64,000 nucleotides of DNA from Rebecca billardiae RCC1528 (lineage: Eukaryota; Haptophyta): assembly GCA_965240325.2 (NCBI GenBank), contig OZ251242.1:930001-994000 (forward strand), given 5' to 3'. Numbering within the stretch: the first letter of the stretch is position 1; each line of letters begins with the position of its first letter. The notes below the pieces were generated by a model, which saw only the letters and a list, made by a program, of their open reading frames with translations, did no database searches and had not been told where the DNA came from. Below, piece after piece: positions 53,777-63,692 of this stretch. A program made the translations under genes and the position numbers.

Positions 53777-54991
53777 CGTTTTTCCCGCTCGTGGACGCCT
53801 TTCGCCTTTCGGCCCTTTCTGGAAAACTGCTTCCAGCGAGTTCCCGCCCGATGACGTGCCGGTTGACGCAGGGGTGCCTGCGTGCGCAGGGTGACCAACC
53901 GGAGATGACGACGGAACGGCAACATCCTTAGCTGCTGAGCTGCAGCCACTTTACTCACCAGACCGCTGCACGATCGCCAGTCCCTGCTGCGCCCCTCCAC
54001 GCGGCCGGAGATTCGCCTTCGGCGAAACCTGGCGTTGGAGCGCGGTCGGAGGCGCCGAAACGCCCCCTGTCAGCAGCAGCCTGGCAGCAGCGCTGTGCAG
54101 CAACGCATGCAGCCGCAGGCACAGTGCAGCGCGGCAAGCGCGGCAAGCGCGCACGCGGCCGAGCAGGGCGCGCGGGGACGACTGGACCAGCTCACTTCAG
54201 CGGTTGAGACTGCCAGCTGGCATCCGGTCCTGCACCCTCGTCGAGCGTCTCCAGCCGCTCGCCCGGGAGCGAGGTCAATGCGTGCGCGCGCTGGGTGTGG
54301 GCGGGACGGCGGGTCCACGGCGCACAGGCGGCCAGAGCCAGAGGTCGACGAATGGCTCAGCATGCGCAGCTCGTCGACACCTTCGTTCCAGCGCACGAAC
54401 TTCTTGTGTGCCGACGTGGACAGCCGTACGCCAGTGCATGACGAGAGTTTGTGAACTAGAGAGTAGAGTGCACGTTAAAACATAGTAAACTGTAGTACTT
54501 AGAGGGCCGCGCCGCACTTTGAGACAAAGGCGGCGGCCCAGTGGCGCCCGCTAGGTGTGGTGCATGACGCCCGCCTCACACGCGCCACAGCGCCCTGTGA
54601 GGTGGGCGCAAGTCTGTCTAGGCGCGTCACATACTCACATGGGTGCCAAGGTGCCATACGCCTGGCGCCCTGGCACCTCAGGCCACCTCCGCTCGTTTCC
54701 CGGCCGCTCCGCTGCCCATGCCCAGCCTGCACGCACCAACCGTAGCCGTCGAACGTGCCCCGCCACTGTGAGACGCCCGCGAACCGCGATGCACGGTGCC
54801 CCTCAGTGACGTGAGCAAGGTACTACTGCTAGTCTACTACTGCAAGCCAGGCGGGGACGCCAACCGTGTGGTTTGTCGCAAAGAGTGCCCCCCCCCCCCC
54901 CCTGCACTGAGTGAGACAAACTTGATGGTGCCCGTACTCATCAACGGTATGGAGCTAGCCCACGAGACTCGCGGCTTGAACTCTTCGTCTG
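53777..54991. other. Intergenic DNA, no gene recognised
   Basis: It contains the upstream region of the bestrophin-like gene, a C homopolymer at about 54887-54902 and a cluster of GGTGCC/GGCACC half-sites (54640-54680). Short frames are present on both strands without recognisable motifs. Confidence 0.35.
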
Positions 54992-55650
54992 ATGCCCTCC
55001 ACAACGACGTGTGCGAAGGGCGTGAGCCGGTGCGCTCGGCATCGTGGATTCGTGGTCGAATTAATAAGGTTGTCGTCTGGGAATCCGGACGCCGCGTCGC
55101 CGCCCGGCGAACCGTTCGAACAGCATGGCGCCGCCGCCCGGCGCACGCGCAAGGGCACGCCGCAGGAGGACCTGGGCGTGATATGCCGCGATCTCGCGCG
55201 CGAGGCGGTGCGCGTCAGGACCATGCGCACCCGAAGAGACCTCACAGACGCGCGCGACATGGACAACGACCAGCGCAAGGTGTCAGAGTCGATGGCCGAG
55301 GCCGAGAAGTGCCGGCGCGCCATCAACGACGACGACAAGTGGATCAAGCAGGCGAGCACCACCATCAAGCGCGAGCGAGAGGTCATTCGGGATGTCAGCA
55401 AGCTCCGTACGGCGTATCTCGAAGGCGCCGCCGCACTCATCGCGCGCTGTGCCGAGTGCAGCCGCATGGCTGAGGCTCCCGAGGGGCTGCGCTCGCCTGC
55501 GTCGTCCCACGACGGAGGGCACGACATCGACACGGGCGGGCTCAACACCGCCAACCGCCCGTCGGGGCAGGCCGACGAGACCCAGAAGTATGCGGTGTAC
55601 TCATCGGATGCGCTCGGCGCACTCTCAGGCCGCGTTGGGCGCCCACGCGC
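54992..55650 (+). CDS. Hypothetical coiled-coil ORF
   Basis: This starts at ATG 54992. The frame continues beyond 55650 into GCGAGT repeats, but only the first 210 or so codons look like protein. Residues about 60-160 form a charged helix (AREAVRVRTMRTRRDLTDAR; IKREREVIRDVSKLRTAYLE) followed by ALIARCAECSRMAEAPEG. No family is recognised. It lies upstream of the BED-like zinc-finger ORF on the same strand and could be part of the same mobile or host gene. No splice link was established. Confidence 0.4.
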
Positions 55651-55789
55651 GCGCGCGTGCTGCCACGAGCACCACGACAAGCCCAAACGTGCACACGGCG
55701 GCCTGCGCGCGCGCCCTAGTGCGCCGGATCCTACAGTCGGATTGCCTCAGGATCGTGCTCGCCGTAGAGTTGGCGGACGAAATCCGGCA

Positions 55790-55995
55790 GGGGCTGGTGC
55801 TCGCAGCGAGGCACTCGCGGTGCGAGTGCGAGCAGGGCGCGAGCGCGAGTGCGAGCAGGGCACTCGCACTCGCGCTCGCAAGGCGCCGATCCGGCCCAGC
55901 GGGCTTGCGAGTCAACTCGCAAAGGTACTCGCAAGGTGCGGTCTAGCGCGAGTATGCGAGTTGGCGCGAGCAGAAGTGCGAGTCCCTGGGCGGCC
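55790..55995. repeat. Cluster of GCGAGT/ACTCGC motifs, left block
   Basis: Many copies of GCGAGTGCGAG and its complement, followed by a CAGCGGGCTTGCGAGT-CAACTCGCAAA segment. A matching block lies at 56790-56970. The two blocks flank the BED-like zinc-finger ORF. Confidence 0.7.
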
Positions 55996-56064
55996 TCGTG
56001 ACCGCCTGCACGGCAGGCGAGTCACAAAGCGTCAAAGCCTCGCTGCCCCCGCCCAGGGCGGCAA

Positions 56065-56660
56065 ATGGCGAGCTCATCGGCGGCGCCGGTCGCTTCGGCG
56101 CCTGCGTCGGCGCCGGCTGCCGAGATCACCGTCTGGTCGCTGTCGAACCAGCGCGGGGTGATCGACCCGGCCTGGCTCGATCTGCCCCCCAACGGCAAAG
56201 GTGTCTCGCTCTTGTGGACGCACGTCCACCCCATCTCGCAAGCGGCGCCGACCGACTTCTCGTACGTTCAGGTGGGCAGTCAGTCGAGCAACCCGAAGCT
56301 GTACACGCACGTGTGCGTCATGCCGGGATGCGGCCAGCGCTTCACGCTCCCCCTCGACAAGGTGCGCTCGAAGGGGGGCAAGTCGGTCTTCACGATCACA
56401 AACGCGGGCAACCACCTGAAGACGATGCACCCGCTGACCGAGTACAGCAAGAAGGCCTCCATCAAGGCGGACGAGGCAGCGCTGGGGGCGAAGCGGACCA
56501 TGCAGCAGGTGGGCATGTCGGTGAGTATGCCCGTCGAGAAGCAGCTCAAGCAATCGGGCCTCCTCGCTGCGGGCTTCAAGAAGGTGTCGCGCGCCGACAA
56601 ACAGCTGGCGACGCAGGCGCGATGGCAGGGTGGTCAGGGCGGCGGGTCGGGTGTAAGGCA
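56065..56660 (+). CDS. BED-like zinc-finger protein fragment (possible hAT transposase N-terminus)
   Basis: ATG 56065 (CAAATGG). After an Ala/Ser-rich start, residues about 45-120 read SLLWTHVHPISQ ... THVCVMPGCGQRF ... ITNAGNHLKTMHP. This gives the aromatic-Trp start, a C-x4-C pair and an H-x4-H pair of a BED-type finger, found at the N-terminus of hAT-family transposases and derived host proteins. The coding look stops near GGGSG (56655), where GTGTAAGG could be a splice donor. No catalytic domain follows before the copia element at 57006. It may be an exon of a gene interrupted by that insertion, or a transposase relic. Confidence 0.5.
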
Positions 56661-56748
56661 TGCTCTACTAGGGCCAAATAGGGCCAAAAAATTTCTTCGC
56701 CTCAGGCCGGCGGGGCCCCGGGGGAGGCCCCCCGGACCCCCCGCTGGG

Positions 56749-56777
56749 CGTGTCCGGGGGCTGCGCCCCCGGACACG
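56749..56777. other. Hairpin with 13-bp perfect arms
   Basis: Arms CGTGTCCGGGGGC and GCCCCCGGACACG with a 3-nt loop. It is preceded by a GGGGCCCCGGGGGAGGCCCCCC stretch and by AGGGCCAAA repeated twice (56670-56690). It could be the terminus of an older element or a strong transcript structure. Confidence 0.6.
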
Positions 56778-56789
56778 TTGCCAGTTGGG

Positions 56790-56970
56790 CCTCGCACTTT
56801 GCGAGTTGGGACTCGCACTTTACTCGCACTCGCACTCGCAGCCGCCCATTCCGCCCAGTGGGCCTGCGAGTTCAACTCGCAGTGCACTCGCAAAGTCCCC
56901 TCAAAAGTGCGAGTGCGAGTTCACTCTACTCGCAGCCGCGGAAAGTGCGAGCGACGGTCCCTGAAATCCG
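56790..56970. repeat. Cluster of GCGAGT/ACTCGC motifs, right block
   Basis: This carries a CAGTGGGCCTGCGAGTTCAACTCGC-like segment matching that in the left block (55790-55995), in the same orientation. It also holds runs of ACTCGC and GCGAGT. It ends 35 bp before the copia insertion. Confidence 0.65.
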
Positions 56971-57000
56971 GGCTTGCGCGGGCTCCGGCCGCAATCCATC

Positions 57001-57005
57001 GACAA
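57001..57005. repeat. Left 5-bp target-site duplication
   Basis: GACAA directly before the 5' LTR, matched by GACAA at 63688-63692 directly after the 3' LTR. Five base pairs is the usual size for copia elements. Confidence 0.9.
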
Positions 57006-57335
57006 TGTCAAGATCCAACGTTACCCGGACTCGCTCTCCCGTGCGTACACACCCGGATCACCAACCGTCACACTACACCAGACTACACCGACATTCATTA
57101 TCGAGTCGGGATCATACACGCGCCCATCATGGCCACTTTCCCGACTTACCCGTTGATGGCTATCAGTGCCTCCAGCACAGTCTTAGACGGCTCGGGATTC
57201 CTTCCTCGCCAGGGCAGTTCAGTTCCGTATCGCTTCACTGCACCTCGAGTCGAACTCCAGTCCCTCGGGGCATCCTCGCCCCCCTCGTCACGCTCTCGGG
57301 CCTCACGGCCCTGTCGCTCTCTTCACCCTTTGACA
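57006..57335 (+). repeat. 5' LTR (330 bp)
   Basis: Starts TGTCAAG and ends TTTGACA, giving a 6-bp terminal inverted repeat TGTCAA/TTGACA. Its sequence matches 63358-63687. It should hold the promoter. No TATA box was identified with confidence. Confidence 0.95.
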
Positions 57336-60300
57336 TGGCGGAGCCGCCGGGTGGCGACATGCGTGACCAGCTCCCGCCGCGAGCTCTCGTCCTCAAGCCG
57401 CAGGACCTCCGCACGGCCATCTCCGTTCTTGTGGTCATGGTCACGTCGAAGCCGGACATGGACGTCGCGCTCGCGTTCTCCAACCCGTCCTCGCCCCTCG
57501 AGCCGGGCAAGGACGATACCGGCGCGGACAAGCCCATCGTCTGCCCCCCGTCCACCGCCGCCGCCACCATCCAGGCCAAGCAGCTGCGCACGCAGGCTTT
57601 CATCGTGCAGTTGCTTCTCAAGGCGGTCGCTCCTCGCATCCTCGACCCGATCATCGCGCAGTTGCAGCACTCGGGTCTCGGGCTCGAGCTGTCTCATCTC
57701 GTCAACGCGCTCAACGTGCGCTGCAACAGCTCCCGCCCCTCCTCGCTCGTCGCCAAGCTGTACGCCCTGCTCTCGATCAAACTGTCGCCGAGCGAGAGCT
57801 TCCACGCCTTTGCTGCCCGCGTGATGTCCAACGCCACGGAGCTGCGCGGCGTCGAGATCAAGGACGACATCTTCACGCTCGTCGTGATCCTCGTGAACCT
57901 CTACGGCCGCAACCCGTCCTTCGTCAGCTCGGTGATCGCGACGATGAACGACCAGCCCATCTCGGTGGAGGATCTCATCGAGCGCGTGCACGATCTCGAC
58001 CGCGTCGCCGCCGCCGCCAACGGCACGAACCCCAACCGCCAGGCCGTCAACGCGCTCACCTCCAAGGGCCAGCCCGGCGCATCCATGCCTCCTACCCCGT
58101 GCAAGTACTGCGGCGGCATGCACTGGAACCGCGACTGCCCGAACCGCCCCCAGACGTCCACCTCGCGCTCCTCGGGCGCGACGCCCGCAGCCGACGCTCG
58201 CTCCGGCGGCGCGCGCCGCCCGACTCACAAGTCCAACAAGCTCCAGCGCGTGCCCTCCGCGCCCTCGCAGTCGCAGCCGCAGCCGACGCCGCAGCGGGCG
58301 AAGCCGTCGGCGACCACGACGCGCGTGCGGCTCATCCAGGACGGCACGCCGACGCTCAACGCCATCTCCATCTCGGGCTCGGCGTCAGGCCCCAACTCGC
58401 AGCCGGCGGCGACCGACGCCGACGCGCCGCCGCCGCCGCCCGCCAACTCGCAGCCGCCCGCCGACTCGCCGCTGTCGCGGGCGCGCTTCAACTCGCTGCC
58501 GACGCTCGTCCTCACGCCGTCGTCGCGGCAGCCCGCCGGCGCGCCGCCGCCGCCGCCGGCGCCCGCCAACTCGCCGCCGCCCGCCGACCCGCAGCTGTCG
58601 CGGGCCCACTCCAACTCGCAGCCGGCGCTCACCAACACGCCGCCGCTGCCGCCGCCCGCCGACTCGCAGCAGCCGGCGCTGTCGCTCATCGACCAGCAGC
58701 CGGCGCTCTACTCGCCGCCGCCGCCGCTGTTCGACCCGCCGACGCAGGCCAGCTCGCCGCCGCCGCCCTTCGGCCCGCCGTCGCCGCCGACGCAGGTCGA
58801 CTCGCCGTCGCCGCCGGCGTCTGAGGCCGGCTCCCCGATCCAGCTCGCGACGGCGGCCGAGCTCGAGCGCGGCCAGAATGTGCTCATCATGGCGTTGCGC
58901 CAGTCCATCCGCAAGCCCGCCTCCTACGAGCCGTTCCACTTCAAGCCGTTCCGTCTCGCCAACCCCCCGGACGACCGCGACGACTCCGCCTCCGACTCGG
59001 CCTCGGAGACGGACGATGAGCTGCCGGACCTTGTCCCGTGCACTCCCTCGTCCACGACCTCGGCTTCGGACGCGGCCTCGGACACGTCCGACGACTGCCC
59101 CAGCCTGGACGACGTCTCCACCGCGGGCAACTACACCTACCCGCTCGGCCACCTCGGCCAGCTCGCCGGAGAGCCGCTCACGCTCAGCCCGTACGAGTTC
59201 CTCGCCGCAGCCGCCGCGGCCGAGGCCGAGATCCATCGCGCACGGTCTTTCGGTGACGCCGGCGCCTACATCGATGACCTGATCGTCCGGTACGAGCCGC
59301 CGCCGCCGCGGTTCAAGCACGAGGGTCGGCTCCGCGCGCTCTTCAAGTCCTCGCACGGTGCCTTCCTCTTCCTCGTCGCGCTCGCCGTCCTCGCCATCAT
59401 CTCGATCCTCACCGCGGTCACCTGCTGCGCCCGCACCGGCCCGCCCATCATCTGCGGCGTCTCCCGCTCGTTTGACCCGATCAACCCGACCTGCATCCAG
59501 CAGCCGTTGCTCGCCGATCCGGAGGAGATTGAGAACGTGCACTCGACGATCTCCTTCGCCATCGGCACGCCGTTCACAGGCGACATCGCCCAGGCGAGCA
59601 TCTCGATCATGATCGACACCGGCGCGGACACCACCATCGCCTCGACCGCGTTCTCTCGGTTTGCCGCCAAGTCCTTCCGCCAGTTCTCGGAGGCGCGCGC
59701 GGCGAACGGCACGCGGATCAAGATCAACACCTCGGCCTCGTTCGCCCTTGGCATGCGCTCGATCGACGGCGACCTCATCACGCTGCCGCTCATGGACGTC
59801 CCGCTCTCTCCAGACGTCCCGGGCTTCTACATGAGCGACACTTGGCTGACCCGCCTCGGCATCTCGTTCATCTCGCTCGCGGCGCCGACCACCTTCATGT
59901 CCGGCGCCACCCCGATCCACGCGCAGGGCGGCCGGTACCTGCTGTACGGCGACAAGCTCGTTCCTCTGCACGGCCGCGATCTCGCATGCGCCGTCTTCAT
60001 CCCGGACGACGACTCGCCGTCGCCCACCATCGCCGCGTCCGGCCTCCACGTGCCGCCCGCCCCGCTCCAGTCCTCGCTGCCGCCGCCGCCGGCGCAGCCG
60101 CCCACGTCCGACGGCGCTCTCGTCATCGTGACCATGGACCAGGCCTCGCAGACCGCCGACCTTGCGCCGGACGACGACACGTTCTGCGACGAGTGCTGCG
60201 TCGAGTTCAAGGACACCGACGAGCTCTCGCGCGTCGCTCACCTCCGGCTCGGCCACGCTCACGCCGCTGCCGTCAACCGCACGCTCGCCGCATCCAAGCA

Positions 60301-63091
60301 CCTCGGCGCGCGCAACCTCAAGTCGGACTGCTCGTGCGCGCTCGCCAAGATGAAGCGCAACTCGTTCACGTCCACGTCGCCCCGCTCGGAGAAGGCGTTC
60401 GTGCTCGTCCATGTCGACGTCGCCGGCTACGTCGACGGCAAGTTCATCGTGAACCCGGACGATTTTGCCAAGTTCTACGTGATCGTGTTTGTCGACGACT
60501 ACACCCGGGCCGGCTTCATCTACTTCCTCGACCGCCGCTCGGACGCACCGGAGGCGATGCGACGCTTCATCGACGACATGTCGGTCTACGGCCACACCGT
60601 CAGCCGCTTCCGCGTCGACGGCGCCCCCGAGCTCAACTCGACCGACTGGGAGGGCATCTGCCGCGCCCACGGCATCGCCCCCAACCAGGTCACGCCGCCC
60701 GACACGCCGCAGCACAACCCGATCGCCGAGCGCTTCATCCAGACGCTCTTCAACGCGGCGCGCTCGATCCTGTTCCACTCCAAGCTGCGCATCGACGCCT
60801 ACGCCAAGGACGCGCTGCGCCACGCCGCGTACATCATCCGCCGCATCGCCACGCCGGTGACGTTCGACAAGACGCCGTTCGAGCTGCTGCGCGGCTTCCC
60901 GCCAGATCTCGCTCAGCTGCGTGTCTTCGGCTGCGTCGCCTACGTCGTGCCGCCGAACACGCACTTCAAGAAGCTCGACCCGCGCGCCGTCATGGGCGTC
61001 TACGTCGGCCACGGCGACGACGGCCACATGGTGAACGTCCCGCCCAAGAACCGCACGCGCTACACGAAGGCGATCATCGTGCGCGTGCCCGGCGACGGCC
61101 AGATCGTCCCGGACATGTTCATCATCTCGCACCACGTGCGCTTCGACGAGGACACGCTCTACGTCGACCACCCCGACGCCGCTCACATCGCGCGCGACCC
61201 GCTCGCCGCCGCGCCGCAGCTGCCGCCGACGCCGCCGCCGCTCGACCTCCATGCTGCCGATGTGGGTAATGGGGGAAGTTCCCACGGCGCCGTCCGGCGC
61301 CGCGATGGCGCCGGCGCATTCGGACACGCTGAGCGGGTGGGGGACGCACCGCACGCCTACGTCGGAGACGCTGACGACGACGCCGCCGGCGCCGAGGACT
61401 CCCTCGATGTCGGCAACGCGCTCAACGACGACGACCCGCCCTCATCTCGCACGCGCGCGCGCGCACACGTCAACTCGGTCGCGTCGCCGACTTACTCCAA
61501 GCTGCCGCGCATCTACGCGCTCCTGCTCGCCATCGGACTCTCGGACACGCCGACGGCGGTGCAAGCACTCAGCGGCCCGCATGCGACGCAGTTCGCCGCC
61601 GCTCTCGACGCCGAGTACGCCTCCATCCTGGCCAACGACACGTGGGTGGAGGTGCCGCGCAAGCCGGGGATGCGCACGCTGAAGGCGGCGCCCGTGTTCA
61701 ACATCAAGCGCGACAAGAAGGGCAACATCAAGCGGTTCAAGGCCCGCGTCGTGGGCAAGGGCTTCACGCAGATCGAGGGCATCGACTACGACGAGACCTT
61801 CTCCTCGGTCGTCCGCTACGAGACCCTCAAGATGATCATCGCCATCGCCGCGGCCAAGCAGCGCCGCCTCTTCCACGGCGACTTCACGACGGCGTACCTC
61901 AACGCGCCGATCGACTACGAGATCTACCTCGAGCTGCCGCTCGGGTACAAGCCGAAGACGAAGGGCGACGTCGTGCTGCGCCTCCTCAAGAGCCTCTACG
62001 GTCTCAAGCAGTCCGGCCGCAACTGGCGTCTCATGATCGACGACTGGATGAAGGAGTACGGGTTCGCGCAGAGCCAGGCCGACCCGTGCCTCTATGTCCT
62101 CAACACGCAGTCGGGCATCATCGCAGTGTGCATCTACGTGGACGACATGCTCATCCTCGACGACAGCGACGACCCGACCGCCTGCGACAACTTCATCTCG
62201 AAGATCACATCCTCGTACAAGATGACCATCACGGCCGACATCGACGGCTACCTGTCGGCCACGCTCACGCGATCCAAGGACGGCATCATGGTGACCGTCA
62301 CCAAGAACATCCTCGAGCTCCTCGAGAAGACGGGCTTCATGAACTGCAACACGTCCGACACGCCGATGACCGAGGGCCTCAAGCTCGGCCAGTGCTCCGA
62401 GTCGGACGCGCTCGACGCGGAGACGACGACGTTCTTCCGCTCCGTGGTCGGCTCGCTCATCCACATCACGCAGTTTCGCCCGGACATCGCCTACGCCGTC
62501 GGCACGCTCACCCACTTCATGTCCAAGCCGGGCAAGAAGCACCTCGAGGCTGCCAAGCGCGTCATCCGCTACCTCGCCGGCACGCCGAACCACGGCCTCT
62601 TCTTCCGCTCGGGCTCGGACGTCATGCTCGTCGCGTACGTGGACGCCGACTACGCCAACGACCTCCACGACGAGCGCAAGTCTGTCACCGGCTACGTGAT
62701 GCACCTCTGCGGCTCGACGGTGAGCGGCCGCCGCGAGAAGCAGCGCACGACGGCTCTGAGCTCGACCGAAGCTGAGTACATGGCCGTCACCTCCGCCGGC
62801 AAGGAGATCATCTTCATGCGCAAGCTGCTCACCGACCTCGGCTACCCGCAGCTCGCGCCGACCAAGCTCTTCGAGGACAACAAGGCGGTGGTGGACCTCA
62901 CGGACAACGAGAAGTACCACAACCGCACCAAGCACATCGACGTCCAGTACCACTGGAACCGTCAGCACGCCCGCGCCGGCACCTTCAAGCTCTTCTTGAT
63001 CCCCGGCACCGAGAACCCGGCCGACATCATGACCAAGCCGCTCGGCCCGGCCGCCTTCCTCAAACTTCGTGCTCAGATCCTGGGCATGTAA
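57335..63091 (+). CDS. Copia Gag-Pol polyprotein
   Basis: A single frame of 1,918 residues from ATG 57335, whose A is the last base of the 5' LTR. Gag ends with a zinc knuckle CKYCGGMHWNRDC (near residue 256), followed by a Pro-rich linker and an acidic region. A hydrophobic helix (about 675-699, FLFLVALAVLAIISILTAV) precedes the protease (IDTGAD, Asp about 761). Integrase shows HLRLGH, then catalytic Asp in VHVDVAG, Asp in RVDGAPE and Glu in PIAERF (about 1132). RT has FHGDFTTAYLNAP and YVDDM (about 1601). RNase H has YVDADYAND, TEAEYMA and FEDNKAV. Stop at 63091. The frame also runs upstream of the LTR boundary, but that part is not element sequence. Confidence 0.95.
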   Translation: MAEPPGGDMRDQLPPRALVLKPQDLRTAISVLVVMVTSKPDMDVALAFSNPSSPLEPGKDDTGADKPIVCPPSTAAATIQAKQLRTQAFIVQLLLKAVAPRILDPIIAQLQHSGLGLELSHLVNALNVRCNSSRPSSLVAKLYALLSIKLSPSESFHAFAARVMSNATELRGVEIKDDIFTLVVILVNLYGRNPSFVSSVIATMNDQPISVEDLIERVHDLDRVAAAANGTNPNRQAVNALTSKGQPGASMPPTPCKYCGGMHWNRDCPNRPQTSTSRSSGATPAADARSGGARRPTHKSNKLQRVPSAPSQSQPQPTPQRAKPSATTTRVRLIQDGTPTLNAISISGSASGPNSQPAATDADAPPPPPANSQPPADSPLSRARFNSLPTLVLTPSSRQPAGAPPPPPAPANSPPPADPQLSRAHSNSQPALTNTPPLPPPADSQQPALSLIDQQPALYSPPPPLFDPPTQASSPPPPFGPPSPPTQVDSPSPPASEAGSPIQLATAAELERGQNVLIMALRQSIRKPASYEPFHFKPFRLANPPDDRDDSASDSASETDDELPDLVPCTPSSTTSASDAASDTSDDCPSLDDVSTAGNYTYPLGHLGQLAGEPLTLSPYEFLAAAAAAEAEIHRARSFGDAGAYIDDLIVRYEPPPPRFKHEGRLRALFKSSHGAFLFLVALAVLAIISILTAVTCCARTGPPIICGVSRSFDPINPTCIQQPLLADPEEIENVHSTISFAIGTPFTGDIAQASISIMIDTGADTTIASTAFSRFAAKSFRQFSEARAANGTRIKINTSASFALGMRSIDGDLITLPLMDVPLSPDVPGFYMSDTWLTRLGISFISLAAPTTFMSGATPIHAQGGRYLLYGDKLVPLHGRDLACAVFIPDDDSPSPTIAASGLHVPPAPLQSSLPPPPAQPPTSDGALVIVTMDQASQTADLAPDDDTFCDECCVEFKDTDELSRVAHLRLGHAHAAAVNRTLAASKHLGARNLKSDCSCALAKMKRNSFTSTSPRSEKAFVLVHVDVAGYVDGKFIVNPDDFAKFYVIVFVDDYTRAGFIYFLDRRSDAPEAMRRFIDDMSVYGHTVSRFRVDGAPELNSTDWEGICRAHGIAPNQVTPPDTPQHNPIAERFIQTLFNAARSILFHSKLRIDAYAKDALRHAAYIIRRIATPVTFDKTPFELLRGFPPDLAQLRVFGCVAYVVPPNTHFKKLDPRAVMGVYVGHGDDGHMVNVPPKNRTRYTKAIIVRVPGDGQIVPDMFIISHHVRFDEDTLYVDHPDAAHIARDPLAAAPQLPPTPPPLDLHAADVGNGGSSHGAVRRRDGAGAFGHAERVGDAPHAYVGDADDDAAGAEDSLDVGNALNDDDPPSSRTRARAHVNSVASPTYSKLPRIYALLLAIGLSDTPTAVQALSGPHATQFAAALDAEYASILANDTWVEVPRKPGMRTLKAAPVFNIKRDKKGNIKRFKARVVGKGFTQIEGIDYDETFSSVVRYETLKMIIAIAAAKQRRLFHGDFTTAYLNAPIDYEIYLELPLGYKPKTKGDVVLRLLKSLYGLKQSGRNWRLMIDDWMKEYGFAQSQADPCLYVLNTQSGIIAVCIYVDDMLILDDSDDPTACDNFISKITSSYKMTITADIDGYLSATLTRSKDGIMVTVTKNILELLEKTGFMNCNTSDTPMTEGLKLGQCSESDALDAETTTFFRSVVGSLIHITQFRPDIAYAVGTLTHFMSKPGKKHLEAAKRVIRYLAGTPNHGLFFRSGSDVMLVAYVDADYANDLHDERKSVTGYVMHLCGSTVSGRREKQRTTALSSTEAEYMAVTSAGKEIIFMRKLLTDLGYPQLAPTKLFEDNKAVVDLTDNEKYHNRTKHIDVQYHWNRQHARAGTFKLFLIPGTENPADIMTKPLGPAAFLKLRAQILGM
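57336..57350 (+). other. Candidate primer-binding site overlapping the start of Gag
   Basis: TGGCGGAGCCGCCGG follows the LTR directly. A TGG start is expected for pairing with a tRNA 3' CCA end. Its position inside the first codons of the polyprotein is unusual. The tRNA was not identified. Confidence 0.45.
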
Positions 63092-63357
63092 GGCCTCGCC
63101 GCATACACGAAGTCCCAGTGCTACATCGGTCGCCGCTCGTCGGACGCACATTGACCTCACGCTGTCTCTTCTGAACGGAGACGCTGCCGGCACCGACTCG
63201 CCCGACTTCTACATCGTCTACTCGGACAACCGCTCCGACGCATGCATCCCATACGGCAACATCGCATCATCTACAATCACACGATGGTCACACGTCTACA
63301 CCCAGTCCCTTCGGGTCGACCAGGTTTCGTACGACCACCGCTGCGATTGGGTGGGGG
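63092..63357 (+). other. Untranslated region and polypurine tract of the copia element
   Basis: The gap between the Gag-Pol stop codon and the 3' LTR. It ends in GGGTGGGGG, a plausible polypurine tract priming plus-strand synthesis, immediately before TGTCAAG. Confidence 0.6.
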
Positions 63358-63687
63358 TGTCAAGATCCAACGTTACCCGGACTCGCTCTCCCGTGCGTAC
63401 ACACCCGGATCACCAACCGTCACACTACACCAGACTACACCGACATTCATTATCGAGTCGGGATCATACACGCGCCCATCATGGCCACTTTCCCGACTTA
63501 CCCGTTGATGGCTATCAGTGCCTCCAGCACAGTCTTAGACGGCTCGGGATTCCTTCCTCGCCAGGGCAGTTCAGTTCCGTATCGCTTCACTGCACCTCGA
63601 GTCGAACTCCAGTCCCTCGGGGCATCCTCGCCCCCCTCGTCACGCTCTCGGGCCTCACGGCCCTGTCGCTCTCTTCACCCTTTGACA
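63358..63687 (+). repeat. 3' LTR (330 bp)
   Basis: Matches 57006-57335 throughout, and is followed by the target duplication GACAA (63688-63692). Confidence 0.95.
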
Positions 63688-63692
63688 GACAA

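Larger units (their letters stand above)
57006..63687 (+). mobile_element. Complete copia (Ty1/copia) LTR retrotransposon
   Basis: A 6,682-bp element with 330-bp LTRs in which I found no difference. It has one open Gag-Pol frame, a GACAA target duplication, a G-rich polypurine tract before the 3' LTR and TG...CA ends. The domain order protease-integrase-RT-RNase H defines copia. Identical LTRs and an intact frame indicate a very recent insertion that may still be active. Confidence 0.95.

Noticed and set aside
56750-57334. Upstream extension of the copia Gag-Pol frame
   Set aside because: The frame is open through flanking repeats and the LTR, but element coding starts at the LTR boundary. 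The upstream part lies outside the target duplication or in untranslated LTR.
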